From NCBI RefSeq assembly GCF_009649845.1, contig NZ_WJIE01000012.1:124001-188000 (forward strand): a stretch of DNA of 64,000 bases. Direction: 5' to 3'. Numbering within the stretch: position 1 is the stretch's first letter; every line of letters begins with the position of its first letter. The translations under genes were made by a program, and so were the position numbers. This stretch comes from Polyangium spumosum (GTDB lineage Bacteria; Myxococcota_A; Polyangia; Polyangiales; Polyangiaceae). This document shows, piece by piece, positions 8,638-18,262 of the stretch. The notes under the pieces were generated by a model. The model worked only from the letters and a program-made list of their open reading frames with translations. It made no database searches and was not told the origin of the DNA.

Positions 8638-9183
8638 TCACTCCGCGCGCGGCGCGCGGCCGGCCGGGTCTTGCGAGCGCGCCAAACGACGCATGATTCC
8701 GGCATCGAGGGACCACGCTCCTGCGCCCGCGATGAACAGGAAGAGCGCCCCGAGAAGCATCGACATGTCGGTGCGAGCCTCGTGCAGCATGCTCCAGAGG
8801 CCGTGCTTCGAGGTCGACGGGTTCGCGAAGATCCAGAAGCCGTGGCCGAGCAGGATCGGGATCTTCGTCGAGAGGAGCGCGACGGTCATGACGCCGACGA
8901 GCGGCAGCGCCGCGAGCCTCGTGGCGAGCCCGAGGAGGATGAGCACGCCACACACGAGCTCGACGCTGCCGACGAAGGGGCCCATCACCTCGGGCGCGGG
9001 GATGCCGATCTTCGCGAACCGTCCCGCGCCGAGCGCCTGTGGGAAGAGGAACTTCTGGATGCCCTCGGAGGTGAAGACGATGCCGACCGCGAGCCGGATC
9101 AACACGACGGCGCGCGGCGCGGTCGAGGCGAAGAGCCGCCGTGCGAGGGCCGCGCCGCTCTGGTCGTGAAGCTGGGTGCTCAT
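8638..9183 (-). CDS. DoxX family membrane protein
   Basis: Protein of 181 residues, ATG 9183 with AAGGGGA upstream. Four predicted membrane helices and the DoxX signature: LIRLAVGIVFTSEGIQKFLFP, then GRFAKIGIPAPEVMGPFVGSVELVCGVLILLGLATRLAALPL. DoxX-family proteins are small quinone-associated or redox-linked inner-membrane proteins; the exact reaction of most is unknown. It converges with the cytochrome gene. Its upstream region is the 43-bp repeat array, so any promoter must lie inside or beyond the array or within 9184-9256. Confidence 0.88.
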   Translation of the reverse strand: MSTQLHDQSGAALARRLFASTAPRAVVLIRLAVGIVFTSEGIQKFLFPQALGAGRFAKIGIPAPEVMGPFVGSVELVCGVLILLGLATRLAALPLVGVMTVALLSTKIPILLGHGFWIFANPSTSKHGLWSMLHEARTDMSMLLGALFLFIAGAGAWSLDAGIMRRLARSQDPAGRAPRAE

Positions 9184-9256
9184 GTCCGTCCCCTTTCTTG
9201 GTCGCCTTGGATCGTGGGCATGCGGTCGTGGTCGTGTACGTGGGAACCGTGGCACA

Positions 9257-9720
9257 CGCGCGACACCCGAAACCACCCCTCGGGGTCACCTTCGAGCTCC
9301 GCGCGGCACTCGCAACCACTCCTCGGGGTCACCTTCGAGCTCCGCGCGACACTCGAAACCGATCCTCGGGGTCACCTTCGAGCTTCGCGCAACACTCGAA
9401 ACCGATCCTCGGGGTCACCTTCGAGCTTCGCGCAACACTCGAAACCGATCCTCGGGGTCACCTTCGAGCTCCGCGCGGGACTCGAAACCGACCCTCGGGG
9501 CTACCTTCGAGCTCCGCGCGACACCCGAAACCGACCCTCGAGGCTACCTTCGAGCTCGGCGCGGGACTCCAAACCGCCCTTCGGGGTCACCTTCGAGCTC
9601 CGCGCGACACCCGAAACCGACCCTCGGGGTCACCTTCGAGCTCCGCGCGGGACTCGAAACCGCCCTTCGGGGTCACCTTCGAGCTCCGCGCGGGACTCGA
9701 GACCGCCCTTCGAGGTCATC
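9257..9720. repeat. Tandem array of 43-bp units (about 10.8 copies)
   Basis: Unit starts (CGGGGTCACC or variant) at 9281, 9324, 9367, 9410, 9453, 9496, 9539, 9582, 9625, 9668 and 9711: always exactly 43 bases. A half unit precedes (9257-9280) and the last unit is degenerate and contains the lhr stop codon (9716-9718). Copies differ by a few substitutions and no indels. Each junction can fold: arms CTCGAA/TTCGAG, a symmetric ACC/ACC internal loop, then GAYCC/GGGTC around TCG, for example 9438-9468. Some copies instead carry CCC-TTCG-GGG. Because 43 is not a multiple of 3, all three forward frames stay open through it, but no frame has coding character. It fills the 9184-9715 gap. Confidence 0.93.
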
Positions 9721-12700
9721 CGTCGAGCTCGTCGTCGAGGTCGAGCAGGTCGCCGTCGGGGAGCGGGCCCGGCGCGCCGAACAGACGCGACGCGGGCGCC
9801 ACAGACGCGGTCTGGCGCCTGAGAAAACCCTGGCTCGTCGCGACGAAACCCGCCTCTTTCAGGGCGTCCGCGAGCGGCGAGCGCGCCGTTGGTTCGCCGT
9901 CGACCGTGGCGATGAGCACGACCCGCGCGCGGCCCCCGTCGACGAGCTCCACGAGCGCGCGGGCGAGCGCGCGGGCCTCGGCGCTTCGCTCGGGCTCGTC
10001 GCGCGGCAGGAACGTGAGCAGGCCACGCTCGCTCTTGCCCATCCAGGCGAGCAATCGACCGTCATGCAAAATCACCCGCGCGCCGGCCGCGCGTTTGGGC
10101 CGCGAGGCGCCGCGCTGACCGCTCTCGGGCTCCGCGTCGTCGCCCGGCCAGCGCACGGAGGCGCCATAAGGGTTCGCCGGATCGGCGGCCGAGAGGACCA
10201 GCACGCGCGCCTCGGCCTCGGCCGAAGGCTCGCGGAAAGAGCGCAATCGATCGTCCGCGCCGGGCAAAGCGAACTGCGCGGCGCCGAGGCCGGCGACGAA
10301 ATAACCACGACGAACCCTGCCCGCCTCCTCCATCGCGCGGAGGACGTCGTACACGGCGGAGAAACCACCCACGAGGCCCTCGGCATGCGCGGCCTCGCGT
10401 GTCACCACGCCGTGCCGATCGAGGAGGATTCGCGCGAGCGCGGCGCGGCGCTCGGTCTCGCTCGGACCTTTTTCGGAGGCCGCGGGCAAGAGCGACCAGC
10501 GGCCCTCGCTGCCGGGCGGGCCCGCGCGGCGCGCGCCGAAGAGGCCGCCGCGGCTCGTATGCCGCCGCCCGCCGCGTTTCTCCTCGCGGCCGAGGGATCG
10601 TAATGGCGCGAGCGTGTCATTCGTGACCTCGCCGGCCCAGACGAGCTCCCACAAGGCCGCGAGCACGTCGTGCCCGAATCCGCCCGTCTCGCGCAGGAGG
10701 TCATGGAAGAAGACGGCGCCTCGCCGGGCGAGCGTCTCGCGCACCCGCGCGGCGAGCGCGCCCTCGGCCTCGCCGGGCGGCGGCGCGAGATACGGATAAG
10801 CCTGCGAGAGATACAGGGCGATGCGGCCCGAGGCGTCGCCGACCGGCTCGACGCCGCGCCAGACGACCTCGCCGGCGGCGCATAACGCGTCGAGATCGCC
10901 GGGGCGATACCCTTGCACGCGCGCGGGGAGGATCTCGGCCTCGAGCGCGGAGGAGACGAGCGGCGCGCCTTGCAAAAGCTCGACGGCGTAAAGCAAGGCC
11001 TCCTGGCCGCGGCGCGGGCGGGTGAGGCCGTGCCATTCGACGAGGAAACGGGCGTACGCCTCGGGCGGGACGGGCTCGACCTCGGCGCGCAGGCGCGCGA
11101 GGGAGCGTTGCTTGAGCGAACGAAGGACCTCGGCGTCGCAATACTCGCGGCCGGATCCGCCCGGGAGGAGCTCGCCCTCGGTGACGCGGCGGCGCTCGAT
11201 GAGCGTGGCGAGCGCGACGCGGACGGGGCCCGTGCCGAGGCCATAACGAAACGCGACGTCCTCGGCGCGGAAGGGGCCGTGGGTCCGGGCATAACGGGAG
11301 ACGATGTCGACGAGGGGATCCGCGGACGGTTCGAGGAAGGCCGCGGGCAGGCCTGCCGGCGGCACGATGCCGAGCGCGTCGCGCAGGCGCCCCGCGTCCT
11401 CGACCGCCAGGAATCGCTTTTCGCCCGCGATCGTGACCTCGAAGATCCGCCGCGCGCGCGTCAGCTCGTCGAGGAAACCGTTTGCTCGTGTTGCACCACC
11501 GCCCTCCTCTTCGCTGCCCGCGCGGGCCACGATCTCCTCGCGCGAGAGATCCCCGAGCGAGAGCAAGAGATCGTGCACCTGATCGGCGTGCTTGAGGGGT
11601 CGTTTTCCATCGAGGCGCTGCAGCGACCGCGCGAGGACCTCGATCGAGGCGGGATCGAGCAATTCGCGCATCTCGGCCTCGCCGAGCAGCTCGCGCAAGC
11701 GTGAATGGTCGATCGCGAGCATCTGCGCCTTGCGCTCGGCGAGCGGCAGGTCGCCGTCGTACATGAAGTTGCCGACGTACCCGAAGAGCAGCGACGCGGC
11801 GAAGGGCGAGGCCGCGCGGGTGTCGACCTCGTGCACGCGCACCTTGCGGGACTCGATCTTCTTCAGGAGATCGATGAGCGCGGGCAAATCGAAGACGTCC
11901 CGCAGGACCTCGCGGTAGGTCTCGAGGAGAATGGGAAACGAGCCATACCGCGCGGCCACGGCGAGCAGATCCGAGGCGCGTTTTCGCTGGGCCCAGAGCG
12001 GCGAACGTTTGCCCGGGCGCTTGCGCGGCAGGAGCAAGGCGCGGCCGGCGCATTCGCGGAAACGCGCGGCGAAGAGGGCGGAGGCGCCGAGGCTCCGGAC
12101 GACGAGGTCCTCCACTTCGTCGGCGTCGGGCAGGAGGAGGCGCGCGTCGGGCGGGCCCTCCGCTTCGGGAAAACGCAAGACGACGCCGTCGTCGGCCCAG
12201 ACGGCCTCGATTTCGAGGGCGAGCTCGGCGCGGCAACGCTCCTCGATGGCGCTCGCGAGCGGCGCGTGCACGCGTCCGCCGAAGGGCGAGAGGATGCAGA
12301 CGCGGGTGTCGCCGACCTCGTCGACGAAACGCTCGAGCACGATCGCCGTGTCGCTCGGGACCACGCCCGTCGCCGCGGCTTGCTCGCGGACGTAACGGAG
12401 GAGGTTCTTCGCGGCGCGTGTATCGAGGTGGTGTTTTTCGCGCAGGAGGCGCTCGGCGGCGGCGTCGTCGGCTTTTTCGATCTCGCGGGCGACGCGGCCG
12501 ATCTCGGCGCCGAGCTCGACGTTGCGGCCCACGCGATCGCCACGCCAGAACGGCATTTTCCCGGGCTCGCCGGGCGCGGGCACGACGAGGACACGATCGT
12601 GCGTGATCTCGGTGATACGCCAGGAGGACGCGCCGAGGACGAAGACCTCGCCTTCCCGCGCCTCGAAGACCATCTCCTCGTCGAGCTCGCCCACGCGACG

Positions 12701-14347
12701 CCCGGGTTTCCCCGCTGATTCTTCGGTCGCCAGAAAGACGCCATAAAGCCCACGATCGGGGATCGTGCCGGCATTGACGACCGCGAGCCGCTTCGCGCCT
12801 TCCCGCGCGCGGATCGCGCCCGTGGTCCGGTCCCAGACGATACGCGGGCGCAACTCGGCGAACTCGTCCGAGGGATACCGGCCGGAGAGCATGTCGAGCA
12901 GGCCCTCGAAGCTCGCGCGCGGGAGGTCGGCGAACGGCGCGGCGCGACGGACGAGCCCAAAGAGCGCGTCCTCGTGGATGGAGTCCATGGCCGTGATCGC
13001 GATGATCTGCTGGGCGAGGACGTCGAGGGGGTTTCGCGGGTAATGGGTGGCCTCGACCTTGGCGTCGATCATGCGGCTCGTGGCGGCGGCGCACGCGAGC
13101 AGATCGCCGCGGTGCTTGGGGAAGACCACGCCACGCGAGATGGCGCCGACGGCGTGGCCGGCGCGGCCGATACGCTGGAGGCCGGCCGAGACGCTCGGAG
13201 GAGATTCGATCTGGACGACGAGATCGACGGCGCCGAGGTCGAGGCCGAGCTCGAGCGAGGAGGTCGCGACGATACACGGCAAGCGACCTTCCTTGAGGGC
13301 CTCCTCGATGCGGGCGCGCTCGTCCCGCGCGACCGATCCGTGGTGCGCGGCGGCGATCTCGGCGCCGGCGGCCTCGTTGATCGCCGCCGCGAGCCGCTCG
13401 GAGAGCCTGCGGCTGTTGGCGAAGATCATGGTGGAGCGATGCGCGCGGACGAGCTCGACGAGGCGCGGGTGGATGCTCGGCCATATCGACCGCGCCGCCG
13501 GATCCGCGCCCGGGCCTTTGCCCGTATCCTCGCCGGGTTCACCCATGCGGGTCATGTCGTCGACGGGGACTTCAATGGAGAGCTCGAGCGATTTCGGCGC
13601 GCTCGCATCCACGATGGTGACGGGGCGCGGGACGAACGAGCCCTTTTCGTCGATCTCGCCCCCGCCGAGCAGGCGCGCGATCTCGTCGAGCGGGCGCTGC
13701 GTCGCGCTGAGGCCAATGCGCGTCGTCCGCGGCCCTTCGCCGCGCAAGGCTTCGAGGCGCTCGAGCGACGAGAAGAGGTGCGCGCCGCGCTTCGTGGCGG
13801 CGAGCGAGTGGATCTCGTCGATGATGATGGTGTCGACCGAGCGCAAGATCTCGCGCGCGTTCGAGGTGAGCAGGAGGAAGAGGGACTCCGGCGTGGTGAT
13901 CAGGATGTCGGGCGGGCGTTTGCCGAGGCGCGCGCGCTCCTCGGGCGAAGTGTCCCCGGAGCGGATCGCGACCGTGGGCACGCGGAATGGTTTTTCCAGA
14001 CGCTCGGCCGTCCTCGTGAGGCCGGCGAGCGGGGCGCGCAGGTTGCGCTCGACGTCGGCGGCGAGCGCCTTGAGCGGAGACACGTAAAGGACGCGGCAGC
14101 GCTCTTCTTTCCGCGGCTCGTCCGAAAAGACCAATCGATCGAGGGCGACGAGGAACGCCGCGAGCGTCTTGCCCGAGCCCGTGGGCGCGAGCAGCAGGGT
14201 CGATTTGCCGGCCTGGATCGGGGGCCAGCCTCTCTCCTGGGCCTCGGTGGGCCCGGGGAAGGCGCCCTGGAACCAGGCGCGTGTCGCCTCGTGGAAATGG
14301 GCGAGCGCGCCGCCACCCTTCGAGGACTTCGCCCGAGGCCGCGTCAC
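9716..14347 (-). CDS. lhr: Lhr-type large ATP-dependent helicase
   Basis: Protein of 1,543 residues, close to the length of E. coli Lhr. GTG start at 14347 overlaps the nei stop (GTGA); an in-frame ATG at 14464 would place 39 extra residues inside nei. Superfamily 2 motifs: Walker A APTGSGKT (Lys60), DEIH (177-180), SATQRP, TSSLELGLDLGAVDLVVQIESP and QRIGRAGH. The long C-terminal part has winged-helix and Lhr-core repeats. Lhr proteins are 3'-5' helicases acting on DNA or RNA:DNA hybrids in repair. Co-translation with a DNA glycosylase supports base-damage repair. The stop lies inside the last unit of the 43-bp array. Confidence 0.95.
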   Translation of the reverse strand: MTRPRAKSSKGGGALAHFHEATRAWFQGAFPGPTEAQERGWPPIQAGKSTLLLAPTGSGKTLAAFLVALDRLVFSDEPRKEERCRVLYVSPLKALAADVERNLRAPLAGLTRTAERLEKPFRVPTVAIRSGDTSPEERARLGKRPPDILITTPESLFLLLTSNAREILRSVDTIIIDEIHSLAATKRGAHLFSSLERLEALRGEGPRTTRIGLSATQRPLDEIARLLGGGEIDEKGSFVPRPVTIVDASAPKSLELSIEVPVDDMTRMGEPGEDTGKGPGADPAARSIWPSIHPRLVELVRAHRSTMIFANSRRLSERLAAAINEAAGAEIAAAHHGSVARDERARIEEALKEGRLPCIVATSSLELGLDLGAVDLVVQIESPPSVSAGLQRIGRAGHAVGAISRGVVFPKHRGDLLACAAATSRMIDAKVEATHYPRNPLDVLAQQIIAITAMDSIHEDALFGLVRRAAPFADLPRASFEGLLDMLSGRYPSDEFAELRPRIVWDRTTGAIRAREGAKRLAVVNAGTIPDRGLYGVFLATEESAGKPGRRVGELDEEMVFEAREGEVFVLGASSWRITEITHDRVLVVPAPGEPGKMPFWRGDRVGRNVELGAEIGRVAREIEKADDAAAERLLREKHHLDTRAAKNLLRYVREQAAATGVVPSDTAIVLERFVDEVGDTRVCILSPFGGRVHAPLASAIEERCRAELALEIEAVWADDGVVLRFPEAEGPPDARLLLPDADEVEDLVVRSLGASALFAARFRECAGRALLLPRKRPGKRSPLWAQRKRASDLLAVAARYGSFPILLETYREVLRDVFDLPALIDLLKKIESRKVRVHEVDTRAASPFAASLLFGYVGNFMYDGDLPLAERKAQMLAIDHSRLRELLGEAEMRELLDPASIEVLARSLQRLDGKRPLKHADQVHDLLLSLGDLSREEIVARAGSEEEGGGATRANGFLDELTRARRIFEVTIAGEKRFLAVEDAGRLRDALGIVPPAGLPAAFLEPSADPLVDIVSRYARTHGPFRAEDVAFRYGLGTGPVRVALATLIERRRVTEGELLPGGSGREYCDAEVLRSLKQRSLARLRAEVEPVPPEAYARFLVEWHGLTRPRRGQEALLYAVELLQGAPLVSSALEAEILPARVQGYRPGDLDALCAAGEVVWRGVEPVGDASGRIALYLSQAYPYLAPPPGEAEGALAARVRETLARRGAVFFHDLLRETGGFGHDVLAALWELVWAGEVTNDTLAPLRSLGREEKRGGRRHTSRGGLFGARRAGPPGSEGRWSLLPAASEKGPSETERRAALARILLDRHGVVTREAAHAEGLVGGFSAVYDVLRAMEEAGRVRRGYFVAGLGAAQFALPGADDRLRSFREPSAEAEARVLVLSAADPANPYGASVRWPGDDAEPESGQRGASRPKRAAGARVILHDGRLLAWMGKSERGLLTFLPRDEPERSAEARALARALVELVDGGRARVVLIATVDGEPTARSPLADALKEAGFVATSQGFLRRQTASVAPASRLFGAPGPLPDGDLLDLDDELDG

Positions 14348-15195
14348 GCGCGCGCCTCCCGGGCATCCGCGAGCCGGGGCGGCTGGCATTGGGGGCAAAA
14401 ATAGGTGGAGCGTCGCGCCTCGCCCTGGCGGCGCATCTCGATCACCGCGCCACAATCGTAACAAGGTTCGCCCGCGCGGCGATAGACCGAGAGGGGCCCC
14501 TCGCCGGGACGCGCGCCCTCGCGGGTCGTCCGCGTGTGGCCAAAAAACGCGCCGAGCCCGGTCCCGCGGGTCTTTGCATTCGCATTGGCGACCATGATCC
14601 GGCGGGCGAACGCGAGCAGCCGCAGGAGCTCGTCGTCGGAATGAGCCCCGACACGAGCGAACGGATCGAGCCGCTCGTGAAAGAGGATCTCGCTCTTGAA
14701 GACGTTGCCGATCCCCGCGACGACCTCCTGCGCCATGAGCGCGTCGCCGATCTCCTTGCCGGCCAAACGCCGGAGCCGGGCGAGCGCGGCGGCCTCGTCG
14801 AACGTAGGGGCGATGAGGTCGGGGCCGAGCTTGCCGATCGCGGGATCACCGGCGAGCAAGCTGGCGCGGACGAGGCGAGCGACGGGCGCGCGGAAGCAGA
14901 CGGCGACGAGGCCGGGCACGGCGAGCACGACGGTGGCGGAGGTCGGCGAGCGTCGAAAGCGCTCGTCCTCGCGATAGAGGTGCCAGGTGCCGCCCATGCG
15001 GAGGTGGGTGTGGAGGACGGTGCCCTCGTCGAAGAAGACGAGCAGGTTCTTGCCACGCGCCTCGACCTTCGTGACGAGGTGGCCCACGAGCCGGTCGATC
15101 GACTGATGCCGCAGCAGGAGGGAGCAAACGGGCTGCCCCACGAGCCGCGGGCCGAGCGCGCTTGCAATGCGGTGGAGGGTGTCGCCTTCGGGCAC
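14344..15195 (-). CDS. nei: Formamidopyrimidine/endonuclease VIII-type DNA glycosylase (Nei2-like)
   Basis: Protein of 283 residues. The N-terminus MPEGDTLHRIA gives the catalytic Pro1 (after Met removal) and Glu2 of the Fpg/Nei family; the GDT variant is that of Nei2-type enzymes. Further marks: the conserved Lys in VEARGKNLLVFF, the helix-two-turn-helix segment AGIGNVFKSEILF, and a C-terminal zinc finger with Cys245, Cys248, Cys267 and Cys270. It excises oxidised pyrimidines and cleaves the abasic site. Its stop overlaps the lhr start by 4 bases, so both are made from one transcript. A nei-lhr neighbourhood is also known in mycobacteria. Confidence 0.94.
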   Translation of the reverse strand: MPEGDTLHRIASALGPRLVGQPVCSLLLRHQSIDRLVGHLVTKVEARGKNLLVFFDEGTVLHTHLRMGGTWHLYREDERFRRSPTSATVVLAVPGLVAVCFRAPVARLVRASLLAGDPAIGKLGPDLIAPTFDEAAALARLRRLAGKEIGDALMAQEVVAGIGNVFKSEILFHERLDPFARVGAHSDDELLRLLAFARRIMVANANAKTRGTGLGAFFGHTRTTREGARPGEGPLSVYRRAGEPCYDCGAVIEMRRQGEARRSTYFCPQCQPPRLADAREARA

Positions 15196-15272
15196 GGGTT
15201 TGTCGTATCAGCGCGGAGCCCGTCCGACAAGCAGGCGCACCCGGCGCGCAACAAAGCAAAACCCGGCCGGCG

Positions 15273-17303
15273 TCATCCGTGGGTCGAGGCGCTCGGGAGG
15301 GCCTCTCCAGAGCGCCCGGCGGCGCCGTCGGTCGCCTCCTCCAGCCGCCCCGCCCGCGCGAGCTTGATCCAGAGCGGCACCGTCCCCACGCCGACGAGCA
15401 GGTTCAGCGTGATCCATACAGGGGCCGAGGGCAGCCACGCGGGCGGCGGGCTGCCGATCATCCACGAGCCGATGCCCGTGAGCACGCAGAAAATCGAGAA
15501 TGCCGAGCCGCCCGCGGCCGCGAGGTTCACGAGAAGCCTTCGCCGATCCGCCGCGCCTTTTTCGAGCGAGACGGGCCCCCAGAACCCCGGGGGACGCGCG
15601 CGGTCGTAGAATTCACGCAGGCGGTCCTCCGCCTCCGGCTTCGTCACGAGCGCCGCGACGACCGCGACCGCCGTCGACACGACCGCCTGCACGAGCAATC
15701 GCGCGCCGTCGTCCTCCACGGCGAAGAGCAGGATCGGCGCGAGGACGAGCGACGCGACGAGGGCCGAAAGCTCGCCGGTCGCGTTCATGCGCCACCAGAT
15801 CCAGCGCAACACGAGGACCACGCCGACGCCCGCGCCGAGCAAGAGGCTCGCCTTCCAGGCGGTCTGGATCGAGTCCATGTGAGGCATCACGAGCAGCGCC
15901 ACGGCGAGGATGCCGAGGTTCGAAAGGCGAGCGACCCACACGAGCGAGCGCGGCGAAGGCTCGCGTTTCAAGAGGTGCTTGGCGATGAACCGACGGTAGA
16001 TGTCGTTCGTGAAATAACTCGATCCCCAGTTGAGGTGCGTGTCGACCGTCGAGGCGAGCGCGCCGAGCATGCCCGTGAGCATGAGCCCCTTGGCGCCCGG
16101 CGGCAGAAGCTCCGCGATGCCCCGCACGAACGTGGACTCGCGCTCGGACGCGAGCGCGGCGCCCGAGAGGCCCTGGCTCGGCGGGAACAGGACGAGCAGG
16201 CCGAGCGCGATCGGCAGCCAGAACAGGCTGCGGAAGAGGACCTGCGTCACCGTGAAGACGATACCCGCGCTCTGCGCGTCCTTGTCGGAGCGACAGCCCA
16301 TCGTGCGCTGCGCGAGGTAGCCGCTGCCGTCGGCGTTGATCTGGCAGATCCACTGAATGAGAATGACGCCGACGACCGTGAAGCCGGCGCCGTGCGCCTC
16401 GCCCGGCGTGAAGGCGACGAGCTCCTCGGCGGTCATGCCGGCGGGGCCCGAGCGATCGGCGGGGAAGAGGTTCGAAAGGCCCGAGGAGATGGCTCCGAAG
16501 CCGCCGACCGCGGAGATGACGAGCGCGGCGTAGACCATCGTGGAGAGGATCGCGACGCCGAACTGCGCGATGTCGGTCTTCACGACGGCGCGCAGGCCAC
16601 CCGTCGTCGAGTAGAGCGTCGTGACGAGGACGATCGAGCCGATCGAGAGGACGTTGTTCGTGGAGGCCGCCCACTCGGCCTCGCCGATGCAGCGGAGCTT
16701 CAAGCAGGTCGCGCCCGCGTCGCACAGGTTCTCCGCGCCGCACGGCGCGCCCGACGCCGTCAGCGGGAAGCCGAACCACTGCACCGCGGACGAGAGGCTT
16801 TCGAAGAGGCCCGCGGGCAACCACCGATGCCAGAGGAGGAAGGGCTCGGTGATACGTGTCGTCGCGAGCAGCACCATGCCGAGCACGGTGCAATTGAAGA
16901 TCAGGCCGAAGTACACGGCCTTGGCGCCACGCAGCACGGCCGCGGGCTTGCCGCCGTACCGGGTCTCGGTGAGCGCAGCGTCCGTGATGACGCCGCTCCT
17001 GCGCCAGCTCGCGCCGAGGACGAGCGCCATCACGAGGAAGGCAATCGCGTAGATCCACATCCGCCAGAGCGAGAAGACGCCCGCCGTCGCCACGAGGCCG
17101 GTGACCACGAGCGGCGTATCCGCGGCGAACTGCGTGGCCGCCATGCTGATGCCCGCCTGCCAGCCCTTCAGCGAGCGACCGGCGAGGAAATACTCCTCGA
17201 GGCTCTCCCCGGCCTCCTTCGCGCCCCCGACCCCCGACCAGATCGAATACGCGATGAAAACGAGCACGATGAGGATGTCGATCGTGTGCAGCACGAGGGA
17301 CAT
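15273..17303 (-). CDS. Sodium:solute symporter (SSS family) with Cys-rich insertion
   Basis: Protein of 676 residues with about 13-14 membrane helices. SSS-family marks include the N-terminal EEYFLAGRSLKGW, the helix-2 stretch AATQFAADTPLVVTGL, YSTTGGLRAVVKTDIAQF and ICQINADGSGYLAQRTMGCRSDKDA. The family couples Na+ to uptake of sugars, carboxylates or nucleosides; the substrate is not evident. Residues 186-206 form a loop between helices with four cysteines (188, 194, 200, 205), unusual for the family and possibly disulfide-bonded outside. Upstream lies the methyltransferase gene 88 bases away, so co-transcription is possible. Confidence 0.88.
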   Translation of the reverse strand: MSLVLHTIDILIVLVFIAYSIWSGVGGAKEAGESLEEYFLAGRSLKGWQAGISMAATQFAADTPLVVTGLVATAGVFSLWRMWIYAIAFLVMALVLGASWRRSGVITDAALTETRYGGKPAAVLRGAKAVYFGLIFNCTVLGMVLLATTRITEPFLLWHRWLPAGLFESLSSAVQWFGFPLTASGAPCGAENLCDAGATCLKLRCIGEAEWAASTNNVLSIGSIVLVTTLYSTTGGLRAVVKTDIAQFGVAILSTMVYAALVISAVGGFGAISSGLSNLFPADRSGPAGMTAEELVAFTPGEAHGAGFTVVGVILIQWICQINADGSGYLAQRTMGCRSDKDAQSAGIVFTVTQVLFRSLFWLPIALGLLVLFPPSQGLSGAALASERESTFVRGIAELLPPGAKGLMLTGMLGALASTVDTHLNWGSSYFTNDIYRRFIAKHLLKREPSPRSLVWVARLSNLGILAVALLVMPHMDSIQTAWKASLLLGAGVGVVLVLRWIWWRMNATGELSALVASLVLAPILLFAVEDDGARLLVQAVVSTAVAVVAALVTKPEAEDRLREFYDRARPPGFWGPVSLEKGAADRRRLLVNLAAAGGSAFSIFCVLTGIGSWMIGSPPPAWLPSAPVWITLNLLVGVGTVPLWIKLARAGRLEEATDGAAGRSGEALPSASTHG

Positions 17304-17391
17304 CCTCGCCGCCGCATGGGGGGAAACGCAACTTTATTTGTGCTCAAACGATCGGGTTTGCCGGGAACGGAACGCCGCGCGTGTCAGCCTG

Positions 17392-18165
17392 TCAGCCGTC
17401 CTTCTCGGCGACGATCACCATACGATTGTGCGCGAGGCCGATCGGATCACCGTCCCAGGTGCCGAAGGCCTCGGTCACGACGAGGCCGACGGAGGCGAGC
17501 AGGGCGCGGAGCTCGCTGAAATGGTAGAGGCGCACGGAGAAGCGGGCCTCGCGCGTCCTGCCGTCGCGCACGAGGACGCGGTAATCGACGAGGCGGCCCG
17601 AGACCGGGTCGAAGACGTGCCGGTCGATCATGAGATCCGCGCCTTTTTGCAGGATGGTGACGGGCAAGAGCCCGCGCATCATCCAGTCGCGGTTGCGCAC
17701 GTCGAGGCAGAGCTTGCCCCCCGGGCGGAGCGCGCGCGAGATGCGCCGCAAGACGTCGTGGTTCTCCTCGTCGCGGTGCAGGCCGAACACGTCGAAGAGG
17801 CAAACCACGCGGTCGAACGAGGCCTCGTCGTCGAGGTCGCGCAGGTCGGCGACGCGGTACTCGATCGGCAGGCGCGCGGCCTCGGCCTCCTCGCGGGCGA
17901 GCGTGATGAAGCCCTCGGTGCGGTCGACGCCGACGACGTCGAAGCCGCGCCGCGCGAGCTCGAGGGCGTGCCGGCCGTGGCCGCAGCCGAGGTCGAGCAC
18001 GCGCATGCCCGGCGTCATGCCGAGGTGCGAGACGAGGACGTCGACCTGATGCTCCGTGCGCTCGGCGCGCAGGGTGTCCTCGTAGAAGTGCAGGTAATCG
18101 TCGACGTCGAAGACGGCGTCCCAGTCGAAGACGTAAAATCGCTCGTCGTCCAGGTGTTGGCTCAT
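17392..18165 (-). CDS. Class I SAM-dependent methyltransferase
   Basis: Protein of 257 residues. Motif I VLDLGCGHGRHALELARRGFDVVGVD binds S-adenosylmethionine; motif II-like FDRVVCLFDVFG and motif III LRPGGKLCLDV follow in the normal order, with a C-terminal beta-rich cap (LVDYRVLVRDGRTREARFSVRLYHF). The substrate is unknown; small-molecule rather than nucleic-acid targets are usual for this architecture. Cytoplasmic. Divergent from the membrane-protein gene at 18263. Confidence 0.86.
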   Translation of the reverse strand: MSQHLDDERFYVFDWDAVFDVDDYLHFYEDTLRAERTEHQVDVLVSHLGMTPGMRVLDLGCGHGRHALELARRGFDVVGVDRTEGFITLAREEAEAARLPIEYRVADLRDLDDEASFDRVVCLFDVFGLHRDEENHDVLRRISRALRPGGKLCLDVRNRDWMMRGLLPVTILQKGADLMIDRHVFDPVSGRLVDYRVLVRDGRTREARFSVRLYHFSELRALLASVGLVVTEAFGTWDGDPIGLAHNRMVIVAEKDG

Positions 18166-18262
18166 GGGTCGGTCCGGGCCGCATGCTAGCCGAGCCGAGG
18201 CCCCTGGGGAACGCGCATGAAGGGCTCGCCTCTCTCGGCCGGTCGTGGTTAGGTGGCGGGCG

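Noticed and set aside
9257..9720. CRISPR array
   Set aside because: Units are contiguous with no unique spacers and there are no cas genes nearby, so it is a tandem repeat.
9176..10603. Open plus-strand frames running through the first 43-bp array
   Set aside because: All three frames are open because the unit lacks stops and is not a multiple of 3; the translation is a periodic low-complexity string continuing antisense into lhr.
10701..13484. Long open frame on the minus strand inside lhr
   Set aside because: It is in a second frame of the same strand, very Arg/Pro-rich, with no family pattern; the real frame has complete helicase motifs. Long shadow frames are expected at this GC content.
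15162..17519. 785-codon plus-strand frame opposite the symporter
   Set aside because: Extremely Arg/Glu/His-rich without domains; the minus strand has a clear SSS transporter.
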